Source of the DNA: Halictus rubicundus
Lineage: Eukaryota > Arthropoda > Insecta > Hymenoptera > Halictidae
Assembly: GCF_050948215.1 (NCBI RefSeq)
Contig: NC_135155.1
Coordinates: forward strand, 16,457,001-16,521,000
Direction of reading: 5' to 3'
Length of the DNA stretch: 64,000 nucleotides
The position numbers and the translations under genes are program-made. A model generated the notes under the pieces. It was not told the origin of the DNA. It searched no databases and worked only from the letters and a program-made list of their open reading frames with translations. Every line of letters begins with the position of its first letter. Position 1 is the stretch's first letter. This document shows positions 1 to 12,058 of this stretch, in pieces.

Positions 1-807
1 AATTGAAGTTCGTTCAATTTTATTGAATTTTTCTAGAAACGATGATTAACTTGGCTCGCATCATTTTTTCATGAAACTGTTCAAATAACGGAATAAGAAA
101 AAAAAAATTGCATGAAAGAGTGGAACGAATTCCAACGTTGGCATTCATATCTAGCAGAAACGTCCACGAAGTAACCGTCAACATGATTCCCAATTTGATT
201 GATCCCCGCGATCATGATTTTGCATAAAGATTTCCAGTGCAGAGAAAGCGTCGCTCCACCGGTCTATCGACAGTAAAAATTTTTGAACGGTGATTCCGAT
301 CGGAAATTTCCCAGCGTGCGTTGCACGCAAGCGCGTAACTTTCGGCAGCCAACGTCCGTTGGAAGATGATCCGCGCAATCAGGACGGTGATCTATTATTC
401 AATCGCTACAGTGCCCGGAGATCGGCTGCCGTCAAAATATGCATGAACCATCCTGCAAAATCCGTCGGAAATCTCTAACGATCCTACGAAAAATCAATAT
501 CTACGAGTGTGACCGGTGTTAGTTGCTGGCCTGATAACCGTGCGCCACCAGGGTTCACGAACCATCTATAAAATTATTCATCATGCAGAAATTTAGTTGA
601 CGGTAAGCGACAGTATTGCGAATTCTGCTATTCTCCCTTTCTCTTTCTCAGCAGGGCAAATACAAGTTGAACTTTTCGGTTTTTAGAACCGAGCATCGGT
701 TTCTCACAGGGTTTTTGAATCCTGGCAATCTCTTATTAAGTAAGATGGTTTCCTAAGCAAGACTCGCTTACGAATAATTAATTAGGAATTAAAAATCGTC
801 GAGGGTT
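1..807. other. unique sequence, no gene seen
   Basis: Mixed-composition DNA with two short overlapping open frames on opposite strands at 178-478, neither with a recognisable domain or splice context. I see no repeat unit or RNA gene here. It appears to be single-copy non-coding DNA. Confidence 0.5.
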
Positions 808-1118
808 ACAAAATGGAGGCATTTTAAATTACCGATTTTTATATTTATTTTCCGACCTTTAGCACGATCAAAAAAGGAAAAGAAAAAAATTGACAGATTT
901 AAAAAAATTTAGTTTGTGTGCTTAATTATTTGTTATCCAGCATTACGTTTGTACTGTTTTTCGTACATCGCGCACTCTCTTATTTAATAGCAAATGGAGT
1001 TTTATTTTGTACAAAATGGAGGCATTTTAAATTACCGATTTTTATATATATTTGCCGACCTTTAGCACGATCAAAAAAAGAAAAGAAAAAATTGACAGAT
1101 TTAAAAAAATTTGGTTTG
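808..1118. repeat. direct repeat pair, about 105 bp each
   Basis: The block beginning ACAAAATGGAGGCATTTTAA at 808 recurs at 1011 in the same orientation with few changes, running to about 915 and 1118. About 95 bp of other AT-rich sequence separates the copies. This is a local duplication; its origin is unknown. The second copy ends just before the hAT-type element at 1135. Confidence 0.8.
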
Positions 1119-1126
1119 CTAACAAA

Positions 1127-1790
1127 GATGTGTGTAGTGTTCCTGATTTCTCAACATTTTTCATTTCTCGAGAAATGAGACTATATTTCTCGAAAATTCT
1201 CGAGAATTTTTAATAAAATAAGGAAATATTGGGAAACTTATAATATTTGGAATATCGTTAATAATATTTATCGAAACGGCAAAAAACTTTAACTCGGTGT
1301 TTATTCCTGTTCAATATGTACATAACTTTAAAAACAAGGAAAAAATACATGCTAAATATAACCGATAAATTTATTTATTTAAAACCAAACTTTTATAAAG
1401 TGAAACATTACGCTTTTGTTTTGAAATGACTTCTTAAGAAGCATAATGCGTATAACGTAGAATCAGACAATCTACTTCTATTTTCTACTTCTTTTTATTG
1501 TAACAAAATCTGTAGCCGTAGAAAAATTTCTTTAATTTTCTGTGGATGTTGGCTTTATCGTACACAGAATTGATATGCTGCCTGTAGATATGCTTATACG
1601 TACGTGATTGATTAGTAATATGCAATTTGAGTTAACTCAAAATTCATTTCCGAAAATATGTTATAAAATCAATGAGATTCACAAGAATTTTCCTAGATTG
1701 AAATTTCTCGAGAAATGAGAAACAATCAATTATAAGATTTCTCGAGAAATTCTCAAGAAAGAATTCTCGAGAAGGAACACTAGATGTGTG
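1127..1790. mobile_element. non-autonomous hAT-type element, copy 1
   Basis: The element occupies 1135-1782 (648 bp) and starts TAGTGTTCC and ends GGAACACTA. It is flanked by a perfect 8-bp duplication GATGTGTG at 1127-1134 and 1783-1790. An 8-bp duplication and a TAGTG terminus are hallmarks of the hAT superfamily. The ends carry repeated palindromes TTCTCGAGAA (near 1166, 1197, 1707, 1738 and 1763), the kind of subterminal repeat hAT transposases bind. No transposase frame is present. A homologous 767-bp copy lies at 60735-61501 in the opposite orientation. Confidence 0.9.
1187..1199. promoter_or_regulatory. heat-shock-element-like site inside hAT copy 1
   Basis: The sequence reads TTC-TC-GAA-AA-TTC, a perfect three-unit alternation of the heat-shock-factor consensus. 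The other copy keeps an equivalent site at 61429-61441. Function is inferred only; the site may be a by-product of the element's TTCTCGAGAA repeats. Confidence 0.35.
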
Positions 1791-2430
1791 CTGAAGATTC
1801 TCTCAAAATTCCAAGTGAATCGGTCAACTGGAAGTTGAGATATCGTGGCAACCGTTCCGAAAAAACGTGTTTATCTGTCCTGAATTGCCACCTTGTATGA
1901 ACTATAATTCGGATAGTAGGAGTTCCGCAAGAGTTCACTGAACCAGGTGTTCGCAAAAATTTTGTAGGAATATTTTAAAGGAAACTCCTACGTCCTAGGT
2001 GTGACGTAACGGGTGGAGTGATTTCGCACCGATCTCGCTAAAGTCCTTTAATTCTACTTTGACAACACTACTCTTAAAGAACAATTCAATACTCAATACT
2101 TTAACGCTCGCGACTCTCGCTTCTATAACTCTCGCTCTACTGATTGACGCTCTCTCGACTGACCTAACATCCCTCGCATTCGTCCCTTCAATAATAACGC
2201 TCTCTTTCATTCTTCCTCTCTCGCACTCTCATTCTCTCTCTATCAGTTTCGCATGCATTCAGAAAACCCAAACAGTCACGTACGCCCTGCGCTTGGCGGC
2301 CCTAAACACTTCACTCTTGTCACCGAGACCGAAACACTCTTCTTTCACACTTCGGCCCAAACAGACTTCCTTTCACGCAGGACAAATCATTCGAATACTA
2401 AACAATCATTCTAATACAGTGTCTCATTCA
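1791..2430. other. unique sequence with pyrimidine-rich block
   Basis: From about 2105 to 2245 the + strand is strongly CT-rich with repeated CTCTCGC-like motifs. This produces a 124-codon frame (2059-2433, +) and an antisense partner, both low-complexity and without a domain. It resembles the repetitive part of a decayed mobile element, but I cannot name one. Confidence 0.35.
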
Positions 2431-3387
2431 TAACCCTACAATTTTTTTCGAACAAACGGAGTCCCACGGTGCCATCGAAATGGAAGGGCGAGAAAATAGT
2501 TTTCGCAGCGGGTTCGTGCAATAACGGTGGCGACCACTTTTTGGCGGGGGTTGTAGGACGGCCAGAGGTTGCGGGGGCGGGGGTAGGGTGGCTTCGATGC
2601 CGCATAAAACGCGGGCTACGTGACATGAATAATTCCGGGGTGCGTTAAAGCGTCGGAATCGGTGGGAGACGAGGCTCGCGACACACGTCCGCCCCCGAGG
2701 AGGCGGTGTGTTCTTGTTCGCGACGATCAATTAAATCGAGTAACCGAGCAGATTCGCCGGGCCGCGAATAAAGGAAAACATTCGCCGGGCTATCGATTAA
2801 TCCGTGTTACGGGCCACGGGGAGCCGTGTAGAGGGGGCCGGGGCCATTATTCATCCGCGACAGCTTTCCCGTCGCGAGCAATAGTAAAACGACGCTGCGA
2901 ACGATCCATTAATATGTTCGCTTGTTGCACGCGCACCTCGTCCCCCACCCCCGCGACCTCATCCCCGTCGGAACCCCTTTTCTCTCGCGTTTCCTCCCTC
3001 CAGACGGTGTTTTTCTTCTCGCCGGAGGAAAAGATCTCGATACGAGCACGTCGACGCTGCTCGCAAATCGATATTTCAAACGTAACGAGCCTGTCCAAGT
3101 CCTGCGAAAACAGCTGCCCCCCCTCTTACACCCCCTCCGCAGCCGTTCGACAATCCCCCCCCCCCCCGGTCCGATAAGCTGCGCGGGGATTAATATTCAA
3201 TAACGAAATTCGTCAATGTCGGCAGCAACGCTTCGCCTCAACGAGCCCCGATTAATGGACACCTACGAATCGAATGTCTGCACGGAATTTTTCCGTAAGC
3301 GAGCCTGCTTCTGGTTTCTGCGCGGGGCTCCGGTGCGGTTCGATACCTGCGCAGATCCGCGAGATAATGTATGATCGGATATTTATG
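2431..3387. other. GC-rich CpG-rich island, no gene seen
   Basis: A GC-rich island with many CpG dinucleotides, a C homopolymer near 3159-3168 and several overlapping open frames on both strands (longest 2662-3177, +, 171 codons). The frames are Arg, Ser and Pro rich, as expected from GC-rich non-coding DNA, and show no domain. It could be a cis-regulatory region; no direct evidence. Confidence 0.4.
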
Positions 3388-3890
3388 CTGCGGCGCAAAG
3401 TGGGCAATTTCGACAAAATCGAGGAACTTTCGATGGGAATGAGGTGGAGCGATGAAATTTGTTTTAAATTAAAGCTGAAACTTTGTAGAATATGGGAAAA
3501 ATAGGGAGATCATTACCGTCCAATCATTTCAACGAAAAAATGATTTCATTAGTTTTTGTCACAAAAATCTATGTTTTGCAAAATCCTGAGGTCGTAGACA
3601 AATTTCGAGACCAGATTTGAAATCAGCGTGAAAAAATCTATGGGAAATTATGTACAGCATGTTAAAAAAAAATTTTCCGCGTGGTATTGGTGAAACTAAA
3701 ATTTTCTTGAATTTGTGCGCGTTCAACGAATTTTCTCGAGGTTAAAAAACGTTCGTACCACAATCTCTCTATTTTTCCCATATTCTACAAAGTTGCAGCT
3801 TTCGTTTAAAAAAGATTTCATTGCTCTACCTCATTCCTATCGAAAGTTCCTTGATTTCGAATCCGATTTTGTCCAAATTGCCCACAAGTA
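3388..3890 (-). mobile_element. CACAGTGGGC-end element, copy 1
   Basis: Both ends carry inverted versions of GTGGGCAATTTCGACAAAAT followed by a TCGATTC-like segment, with about 500 bp between the outer ends. A second copy lies at 8428-8943 in inverted orientation, with shared interior blocks such as GGTCGTAGACAAATTT. The left end here (GCGGCGCAAAGTGGGC) is mutated relative to copy 2 (GCGGCGCACAGTGGGC). There is no transposase frame. The terminus resembles that of the element at 16275. Confidence 0.8.
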
Positions 3891-4554
3891 CTCTTGTAAA
3901 GATATTTATTCAATCGTTTCCTATGAGAGCGTCTTTGTAACTTCGATACTTGGAAAATAAAAGAACCATTGATTTTGATCGGTGCAGGTAAGTTTAAATC
4001 AAAATTGCGCTCGCAAACTCAAATCAGTAATTGATCCAATTCAGAACAACCCGGCGATTCAAGGCGAGTGCTGTTGAATCGGTGATTCGTGTAGGCGAAT
4101 TTTAACGGGGTCTAGAAAATTGAGCGGAAACGGCGCGCGGCTGTTACTGAATTTTTAACGAGAGCATAAAATTTCAGGCCGGATTGAAGGAAGCTGCGAA
4201 AGAAGACGCGGCGGGTGCCGAATTTCAAGCTGTAACGATGCAACTCGATGCTTCCTCGAATTTTCGACGAGCCAGTCGGTCGGGAAGAGGACGCGCGACT
4301 CATTTACCGCCGATTTTAATTGACGCGTCGATCGAAGGCGCTGGGGGCCGACGATTTGTCGTGGTTTCTCAAATTTTAATTGTGCCGGACGCCGCGCCGT
4401 TTTAAATTATTCGTACGCTCCTGGGCAAAATGTCTAAAACGTCCGATTTAGTCCGATTTCATTAGTAAAGTCGAGAATATTCCGTTTCACAAGCATTCAC
4501 AATGAATTTCCGAGTTTTCATTCTTTTTTACCATCTAGAGCTTGGCGACAAATA
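3891..4554. other. unique sequence, no gene seen
   Basis: Mixed sequence with a GC-richer part at 4110-4410. Two antiparallel frames (4112-4303 and 4184-4405) overlap each other and show no domain. No repeat was recognised. Confidence 0.4.
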
Positions 4555-5030
4555 CAGGGTGGTCCACGCAACTTGCACACCTATATAACTTCCAAAGGAT
4601 GCGTTGCACGAAAAAGTTTTGTATACAGAAGTTGCATGGTCTGAAGGGGTACACAATTTAGTGTATTTATTTTTTTTTACAGGTGGAACTGTTTCGGAGA
4701 TTTGAAGGTCGACTTTGTTTTTTTAAATGAAATACTGTATTTTTTGTACCAGAACATGGAAGAATGTCGAATTCTGAGTAAAAATGTATTGACCTTCATT
4801 AGCCCCAAACATAATAATTCACGAGTAATTTCACTTTATTTCCTGAAAATTTTCTTACAAAGAAAAAAAGTCATTCAATTTTCTTTTTATCTTCCTAACC
4901 TGATATTACGCGAAGAAAATTTTCAGGAAATAAAGTAGCTTGGTAGTTTAATTTTCTTACAAAGAAAAAAGAAATCATTTAATTTTCTTTTTATTTTTCT
5001 AACCTGATATTACGCGAAGAAAATTCTGCA
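4553..5030. repeat. CAGGGTGG-type end plus 75-bp direct repeats
   Basis: TA-CAGGGTGGTCCACGC at 4553 matches the terminal style of the CAGGGTG elements at 20891, 48228 and 55969, but I found no matching right end. Downstream, a block beginning AATTTTCTTACAAAGAAAAA occurs at about 4848 and again at about 4950. Each copy ends in TGATATTACGCGAAGAAAAT. The second copy looks like a tandem duplication of the first. Confidence 0.55.
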
Positions 5031-7789
5031 TTGTGTGTATAATGTCACTATCACGTCCATTAACAATTGACTCCGACTGCTATGCACTTATTACATTACC
5101 TACGCATTAGTGTAAGGTTATTATTCTAATAATATGTAATACAGACTGCAGTATGATCTCTCATCGGAGGTTACAACAGTTCGTAAAAAAAAGAAATCAA
5201 TTAAAATTATGTAAATCTTGACGTCATCTGTTTGTCCCGGAGTGTAGCCTGCGCGATGGTATTCCTTTTTCGGTTCGCGTTTGAAGGCTCGTGCGCCGCA
5301 CGCGTTCATGGCACCTTTGGCCCTAATTGAGCCCGAAACCGGATTTCGAAACGGTTTCGCACCGAGCCCCGCGATGAAAATGTTTTATCGGCGCTGAATG
5401 CCACGCCGGAAATAAAAATGCGTCCGGCGCGGTGGCCCCGTCGAGTTAACCTCGCAGCTTGTTACCGGGAAACCGGGCTAACAATGATTCACACCCGGCG
5501 AACAACAAATCTCCCTTTTGCAAAGATTAATCCGCTCGCTTTACACGAATATTCCGATAACGTCCGCGCCGTAATGCTTTACAATGCGCCCGCTCGATTG
5601 CATTAACGAGAGGCTAAATGAACTTACCGCGACCGCGTCACTGCCGTTTAAAAAAATATTAAATGACCACTGGAAGCGCCGACACTGAATCCCATCCGGT
5701 GGCACCGAGGCTCGTTCAATTAGTAAAGAAACAGACTGCCGCCATTTTATTATGCTCGGCACGATACGTATCGTTATTTTTCAACTCGTGCAATTCTACT
5801 TTCGTTCCGTCTGTTTACTAAGTTATTTCACGCCTGTCTTATCGTTATCTTTTATCACGTTTTGTTGTCGGGTTTACATGAACTATACGGCAATATTTCT
5901 TATTTTCATTCTTCGATGATTTGAAGTGCTGATCTGACACACTTCGAAAATGTTTAGACGATTCACGGAACGTGCACCGCATTGTTGAAACATAAATAAG
6001 TTTAACATCCTCGGAAACCGATATTTTTCAACGTCTACCTTCTGAGAAGACTTGATACTGTGGCATAAATCACAGAGGTGACACGGGACCTTGAATGACC
6101 TTGAATGACCTTCGGAGACCAACGTGTTATGGGTCAACGGACTAGTCTCAGAATGAGCTACACACATAAAGATTTATGACCGGCGTATCATGTCTCTCCA
6201 GAAACAATGTTAGTGTTATTAGAAATATATTTATTTCGCTTTTTGGAACGAGCTGTGGTTACTCCAAATGGGACACTCAGTACAATGTTTGAGCTGATCA
6301 CAACTGACTGAAAGTGTTCTTCCTGAAGCTATCATATTTTTTGATAGACCTTTCGATTTGCTACAGCTTTTGTTTACTCATCGAACAATCCTCGTAATTT
6401 TTATGAAAGCATTTTGGCGTTTCCGCGACAAGAAACATATTTCCGCTCACCGATACCGGAACTTCGAGGGACGTTTCCCCGGAAACTTGAGATTGCGAGG
6501 GCTGTGTACCAACCTGGAAAAGAAAGATTGCCATAATTAGTTCTGCGCAGCCTCGTCTGCGTTAGCGATCGTTCTACGGAGCAAAATTTCGTTGGCAAGT
6601 AGAGCGGAGCGCGAATTGCTCGCTACAAAGCTAATAGAATTGCGTTACACCGTACAAATTAGTCGACACTGACGAAGCATTATTCGATTCCTCTAACAAG
6701 AGGGACTTCGAACACAATTAGACCGACACGAGACAACCGTTGCGATGCCCTAAGCGCACAACACCCAGCCACGAATCTTTCGGAAATCCTTTTCGAGTTG
6801 TGTCGCGTTCACTCGAACTTAGTAGAGTTGCGTTCACTCGAATGTACAGTCTGAATAAACTTATTAAACCGTCGGACCTAAGTGACCGCTTGCGTGCAAC
6901 ATTTGCTTTCATTTATTCGAGAGAAAAATTTGGACTTCTCCAATATTCCAGTGTACAAACATTAACTTTTAATTAGACGATATTCTGGTCAGAGGTCGGG
7001 GAATTTTACGGAAAATTCGTGGACAGTTTCGAATCTTTAATTGGCAGAGTGTTATACACGTAACAGTACGATGGAAGACGAGATGCAAGTTTCAGACTTT
7101 AAAATGAGAGACATATAGTTGTTAATTTTTACTTAAATTACCGTCACACTTTATATAGTAATTTTTGTTTAAAAAGTTTCACGGACAACGGAGGCAGTTT
7201 CAAGGGAAATAATTGTGCACGAGTTTGTTGGAGGAAGCAACGAATTTTTATCCGAATTATTGCACTAATTTATTTTATATTTTTCGCAGGAACAAACGTT
7301 TTCACAAACGATTCTTCGAATAGTTTCCTGGCGGGAATATTTCAGAAATACCTGTTCGACGAAATGTTCGAAGCGGAAACAATGTTGAGGGAAACCGCTG
7401 TTACATTGCACACATTCTTGGACGCTCTTTAACGCCTGCATATAAAATATCGCTTTGTGGTAACATTGTCAATTATTCAACAGAACCGAGTGCACACAAA
7501 CAAATTTCACAAATTTAAACAAACCAGACAAATATTTTTCGTAACGTAGGTGGTTCGTTATCGTGGTTTCATCATTTTTTTATGAAAAAATTTTTGCTAT
7601 GAAAGAGCCCTACAGAGAAACAAATGTAAAGAATAATATAAAAAAACCATTTCCGATTTGTTTGAAAAGGCTGCCGTGACGAACCTAACCTGCAGAAGGT
7701 GGTCTTTTAATGAAAACATGTTGCAATTTTTGGACGTTGAAAAGCTCGCTTCTTTTTCAATACTAACTGTTTCTATCTCTGTTTTCAAT
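5031..7789. other. 2.7 kb unique sequence, no gene seen
   Basis: Mixed single-copy DNA with a GC-richer segment at 5240-5640. A short tandem TGACCTTGAA repeat lies at 6088-6112. Open frames are all below 95 codons and lack domains. I found no inverted-repeat element or RNA gene. Confidence 0.4.
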
Positions 7790-8250
7790 ACTAACTAAAT
7801 TACAAGAAATATTTGCTGCAAGGGATCAAAGTATTGTAACGACATTTTCCGCATTGTTCCCACACCGGTAGCTGTTAATATCGAATGAAACTGTTACTGG
7901 GTTGACGCAAAAATAATGAAAACATTTGTTAATCCGAAATGGTCATGGTAAAAATGTGGTTTTCATACTGTCTACATTACAATAAACGTTTGCTGCAGGG
8001 GACAGTTGTAAGTTGAAATCATTGTATCGACATTTTTCGCTTTATTTTCACTGTGGTAATTAGTAAATTGGAATTAAATTATTCCCAAATTGATTAAAAA
8101 ATATCACGAGTTCCGCAGATAATTTCTGAAATGGCCACTGTAAAAATGCGGCTTTTGTACTGGCTAAATTACAATAAATGTTTGCTGCAGGGCACAGTTG
8201 ATATCATTGCATTAACGTTTTCCGTTCTGTTTTCATTTCGCTAATTAATT
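7790..8250. repeat. degenerate tandem repeat, 177-192 bp period
   Basis: Three diverged units share the core TTTGCTGCA within TTACAATAAA-like context at about 7800, 7977 and 8169. Each is followed by a CATTGT / TTTTCCGC-like segment. Units differ by many substitutions and indels, so the array is old. Confidence 0.65.
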
Positions 8251-8427
8251 TCATTAACCCTCACACGCTCCTCAGAAACAGTTGCATACAACGGCTTCAG
8301 ATAAGATTTCACAAATCAAATCAACAAAATACGTTTCGTTTACGGTGTCACATTTTATATCTCACGACACACACAGAAAGGGATCAATCATTTTACAGTA
8401 TATAAAAATAGTGAATTTTCTCTCTGA

Positions 8428-8943
8428 GCGGCGCACAGTGGGCAATTTGGACAAAATCGGATTCAAAATCAAGGAACTTTCGATAGGAACGAGGTAGAGG
8501 GATGAAATTTTTTGGAAATGAAAGCTGCAACTTTGTAGAATATGGGAAAAATAGAGAGATTGTGGTACGAACGTTTTTTAACCTCGAGAAAATTCGCGCA
8601 CAAATTCAAGAAAATTTTAGTTTTTCCAATACCACGCGCGGGAAAAATTTTTTTTTAACATGCTATACATTATTTCCCATAGATTTTTTCACGCTGATTT
8701 CAAATCTGGTCTCAAAATTTGTCTACGACCTCAGGATTTTGCAAAAAATAGATTTTTGTGACAAAAACTAATGAAGTCATTTTTTCGTTGAAATGATTGG
8801 ACGGTAATAATCTCCCTATTTTCCCCATATTCTGCAAAGTTTCAGCTTTAATTTAAAACAAATTTCATCGCTCTACCTCGTTTCTATCGAAAGTCCCTCG
8901 ATTTTGAATCCGATTTTGTCGAAATTGCCCACTGTGCGGCGTA
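8428..8943 (+). mobile_element. CACAGTGGGC-end element, copy 2
   Basis: An intact-looking 516-bp element. The left end GCGGCGCACAGTGGGC is mirrored on the right as GCCCACTGTGCGGCG. Subterminal inverted repeats continue through GACAAAATCGGATTC and the AACTTTCGATAGG segment on both sides. It is the inverted homologue of 3388-3890. I could not define a target duplication because the CGGCG next to the ends may belong to the element. It is non-autonomous and of undetermined superfamily. Confidence 0.85.
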
Positions 8944-9908
8944 CGAGGGTTAAATAAACCGACGAGATTGTAACAAAATTTTGTGCTCGCCAAATGATCG
9001 ACGCGCCGACAAAACCATTATTTTCGAATGCAACAGCCGGCGCTTTGTTTTCAAAACAGTCAGAAACTTTTGCAAGGGACGGGATAGTTTTCACCGAGGC
9101 AGTTAGCAGCGTCTCGGTGAATGCGACATTTTCGATACTTTCGGACGAGCATTTCTCGCCACGCGCAAAATTTACCGAAAAAGTTCGGGCCGGCTGCCAA
9201 TGGCCCTGCGTTCCGGCGTGGTGTCAACGACTTCGCGACTGCAACCCCGGGGTTCGTCGGCCGATTGTGCATGCAGCTCGCAAAGTCGCAGCCTGCAGGA
9301 ACACGCGTGTACACGGTGCACCGGTGACGCCTAATTCCGCGAATTCTGTAATCTTCCAGGACCACGAATATGCACGTTCGTTTGCGTGTGTATGCACAGT
9401 GCGAGAGATAGAGAAACAGAGAGAGAGAGAGAGAGAGAGAGGGGGTGGCGAAGTGTGCTCGTGTATCGGGCGTACATATTCGCAAATACCCGGAGATCAA
9501 AGCGGAACGACAGAGCGGGTTCCGCGAGGGAAGTTACGTGGTGAATTTTCCCGGGGATCCTTGGTTGGCTCCTGGCAACATCCGGAATTCACGGTGACTT
9601 TCGTTTCTCGGCAAACATCAGCGCAGCCGGATCGGACAACGTGCAAGGTATTTCAACGGCGGCGGCGTCACGGCCGAACAAGTGAACAAGGAACGTTTAT
9701 CCAGGCGCGACACCAGAATGCGGATTTCCCGCGCCGGTTACTTGTCCGACCGATATTGCGTCTGATTTATTCCGATCCAATTGTCGCCGGTTGTTAAGTC
9801 CGAGGGCTGCTTAAATTCCGACCCTGCGGAATATTGCGCCGCTGCGCCAGCTGCTACTCGAACGGCCGTCTAATTTCCCTCACCCTTCCCTCAACCCTTT
9901 CATCTCTG
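8944..9908. other. GC-rich island with (GA)n tract
   Basis: A GC-rich island that includes a (GA)12-type microsatellite at about 9417-9442. It gives the longest open frame of the window (8994-9797, +, 267 codons), but that frame runs through the microsatellite as alternating Arg-Glu, has antisense partners over the same bases and shows no domain. I treat it as non-coding. Confidence 0.45.
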
Positions 9909-10133
9909 TTAACACTAGGTTTACGGAGCATTAAAACTGAGTATTTTGCATTACATTATCAAAATAAGAAGAACCTGTCTATCCAAGTTTGCAGCCATTT
10001 TTTAAATAATATATACCTGAGGAAATAAGTTTGTTGAGTAATTCCACGTAGATGGATCTTCACAATCTCGACAATCGTAAATTAGAAATATTAGAATCCG
10101 TCATTTTGACGGGTCCCGTAAACCTAGTGTTAA
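9909..10133 (+). mobile_element. TTAA MITE, family A (CACTAGG ends), copy 1
   Basis: The element lies between TTAA at 9909-9912 and TTAA at 10130-10133. Left end CACTAGGTTTACGGAGCA; right end ...CCCGTAAACCTAGTG. TTAA duplications with C-rich termini are typical of piggyBac-type elements. A conserved interior block reads TCATTTTGACGGGT. Other copies: 45994-46219, 56726-56915, 60247-60666, and a truncated one split by a solo LTR at 35212-36156. The right TTAA is shared with the next element. Confidence 0.85.
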
Positions 10134-10306
10134 CAGCCTCCGTAGATTCGCGATAAGGTAGAGTGACCACGTTACCGACAAAATTTGGCGAAAAATGGTT
10201 TTACCATGCTTCAACTTTTCGTCCTTATATGAGAATATTTTTTGCTGAGAAAGAGGAAGGTTCCTGCTGACTCTGTGAAAGTCACGTGACTACCCTTGGC
10301 CCTTAA
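10130..10306 (+). mobile_element. short TTAA element of the GGGCCC family, copy F1
   Basis: Lies between the TTAA ending the previous MITE and TTAA at 10303-10306. The right end GTCACGTGACTACCCTTGGCCC matches the right end of the 4.5-kb element (GTCACGTGACCATCCCGGGCCC at 53347-53368) at most positions. Its interior beginning CGTAGATTCGCGATAAGG recurs at 11212. The left end is eroded. At about 169 bp it would be a minimal relative of the large element. Confidence 0.6.
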
Positions 10307-11196
10307 TCTTCCTTCCGTTTCAAATTGCACATGCCATGTCCGTGAACGTTTAAGATCCGCGGTGTGTTCGTCACCGATTAACACTCGTGAATTAACTGCC
10401 ACATCATTTTTCACATTCAATTCGATTTTGTTCGATCCGTTTTCCCAGGTAACAGACGCTTCGCAAGTGACTCAAGTGGAACACTTAGGCGAATTGCCCT
10501 GGTGCATCGACCCATTTAGACCGCGGAACTGGTGTTCAGTCAGAATTTCGTGAAATTTTCGTTGCGAGCGTAATTAAGGACGCTTGCAAGAACAAACTCG
10601 CGCAAGGGTTGCTAGGAGGCAGGGCTGGGCACGTTTCGTTCGAAATAAGATAACAAATTGGCCGCAAGTTCATTCCGTCCGACGCGTTTCTCTGTACGAA
10701 TTAAACTTTTAAACAGCTAAAGCGACGTCGCGCGCCACTGTGCGCCGGATTGTTGCGAGAACTCGAGTGTGTTCGGCAAGAGAGCAAATCCTCCCGATTC
10801 CGCGGCGAAGTTGAGGGAACGTGTGAATGACAACTGGAGAAGGCTGATGCGAAAGAGCTGACAGGGACGAATGGTTTTCTCGAAGAGGAACAGATTCGGA
10901 TCTCTGTACGTGACGGAGATACATGTTTTAGAAATTTCCCCGGGATTGGCTCCGCCGTGACTTCCGGTATTCGGCCGTCGTACGCGAAGAATTATTTATG
11001 CACCGAAAATAGGCGAAAGGAATTTGGAACTCTGACGTTGCCACTGGCTGAAATAGACGGAGCGTTGAAACACATTTGTGTTCCCATCTTTTCAAAGTAC
11101 CTTTACTGTTCCGAAAGGATTAGAATATTGGTCTGTTTGCAACAAATTCCTAACAGCTGATAAAAAAATAAGCCGTTAATAGGGAGTTCTCCCCTT
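10307..11196. other. unique sequence, no gene seen
   Basis: Single-copy-looking DNA with short open frames on both strands (longest 10296-10553, 85 codons), none with a recognisable domain. No repeats recognised. Confidence 0.4.
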
Positions 11197-11310
11197 AAGG
11201 GCCCGGTGTTCGTAGATTCGCGATAAGGTAGAGTGACTACATTACCGACAAAAAATGGTTTTACATGCCTCAGGTTTTCGTCCTTGTATGAGAATATTTT
11301 GTCGCTGGTA
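11197..11310 (+). mobile_element. GGGCCC-family TTAA element, truncated copy F2
   Basis: TTAA at about 11196-11199 is followed by GGGCCCGG and then CGTAGATTCGCGATAAGG, the same interior as F1. Similarity continues through TATGAGAATATTTT to about 11310 and then stops, so the right end is missing. It supplies the left terminus that F1 has lost. Confidence 0.6.
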
Positions 11311-11864
11311 AAGGGCTCGTTGAAGCTAGTTATTTAGGACGAACAGGAAAACGTCAGTTAAATGGGTCAAATAATCTTGAACATCCAATTTCGAAAAAGA
11401 TGTCAAAATGTTACTAACTGCGGAAGCAAGCTAGGTCTCTGAATCATTCAATCAATTCGCTTAATATAGCTGGAACGTCAAGTAAAGAACGTCAAAATGT
11501 GTCCATCAAAAGGTGAAAAATTGGGGTTTATAAAACAGGACTCGGGGTCGTGAAACATTTGCTCGGTTAATGGTCAAAATTGTAAATTTTCAAATGTCAC
11601 ACCACGTTTAATAAATCAGGATAACAGCTCGATGGGCCTTTTATAGAACGAAAGAGACATACACACGATCCTAATTTTTCCTGCGCTCTCAGTCTGAACG
11701 TCGAATGCATAAGAATAGGAATCATTAATATCGCGTTTGATTTGTTATAATTAGACTGCGGATTGTATGCATTTATAAACAGATCGGATACATGACGGTA
11801 AAATCATTTGAAGATCACTTTCAGCCCATTAAAGTTACTTAAAAAAAAAAAGGAATGTCTATGT
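11311..11864. other. AT-rich unique sequence
   Basis: AT-rich DNA without long frames. The segment near 11745-11785 (ATAATTAGACTGCGGA) resembles segments near 43410 and 43600, hinting at a further weak repeat family. Nothing else seen. Confidence 0.35.
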
Positions 11865-12058
11865 GTGATTTCTCTATATATGTCGCCAAGGCCTCGATGG
11901 TAATTGTCGCGGAATTACCCCCACTACCGCGGGGTATACTCCGAAGCTCGAGAGGCCTCGGACGCAGAGGAGTGTAAACGTAACACGGGTATGTCTCCTG
12001 GACGATACATGTCATTGGCAAGACCCGTGTTGTTGACATATATCGAGAATTCACTGTA
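11865..12058 (-). mobile_element. TA MITE, family D (CAGTGAATTCTCG ends)
   Basis: A palindrome-like MITE whose right end mirrors CAGTGAATTCTCGATATATG, with TA after it. The left end is mutated to GTGATTTCTCTATATATG. Interior blocks shared with other copies include GTCGCGGAATTA, CCCACTACCGCGGGGTATAC, GAGGAGTGTAAAC and CTCCTGGACGATA. TA duplication and CAGT ends suggest a Tc1/mariner-type MITE. Relatives: 13255, 30382, 37220, 38377, 42065, 58691, 62666 and others. Confidence 0.8.

Noticed and set aside
8994..9797. Longest open frame (267 codons, +)
   Set aside because: It runs through a GA microsatellite as Arg-Glu repeats, has antisense frames over the same bases and shows no domain or splice context.
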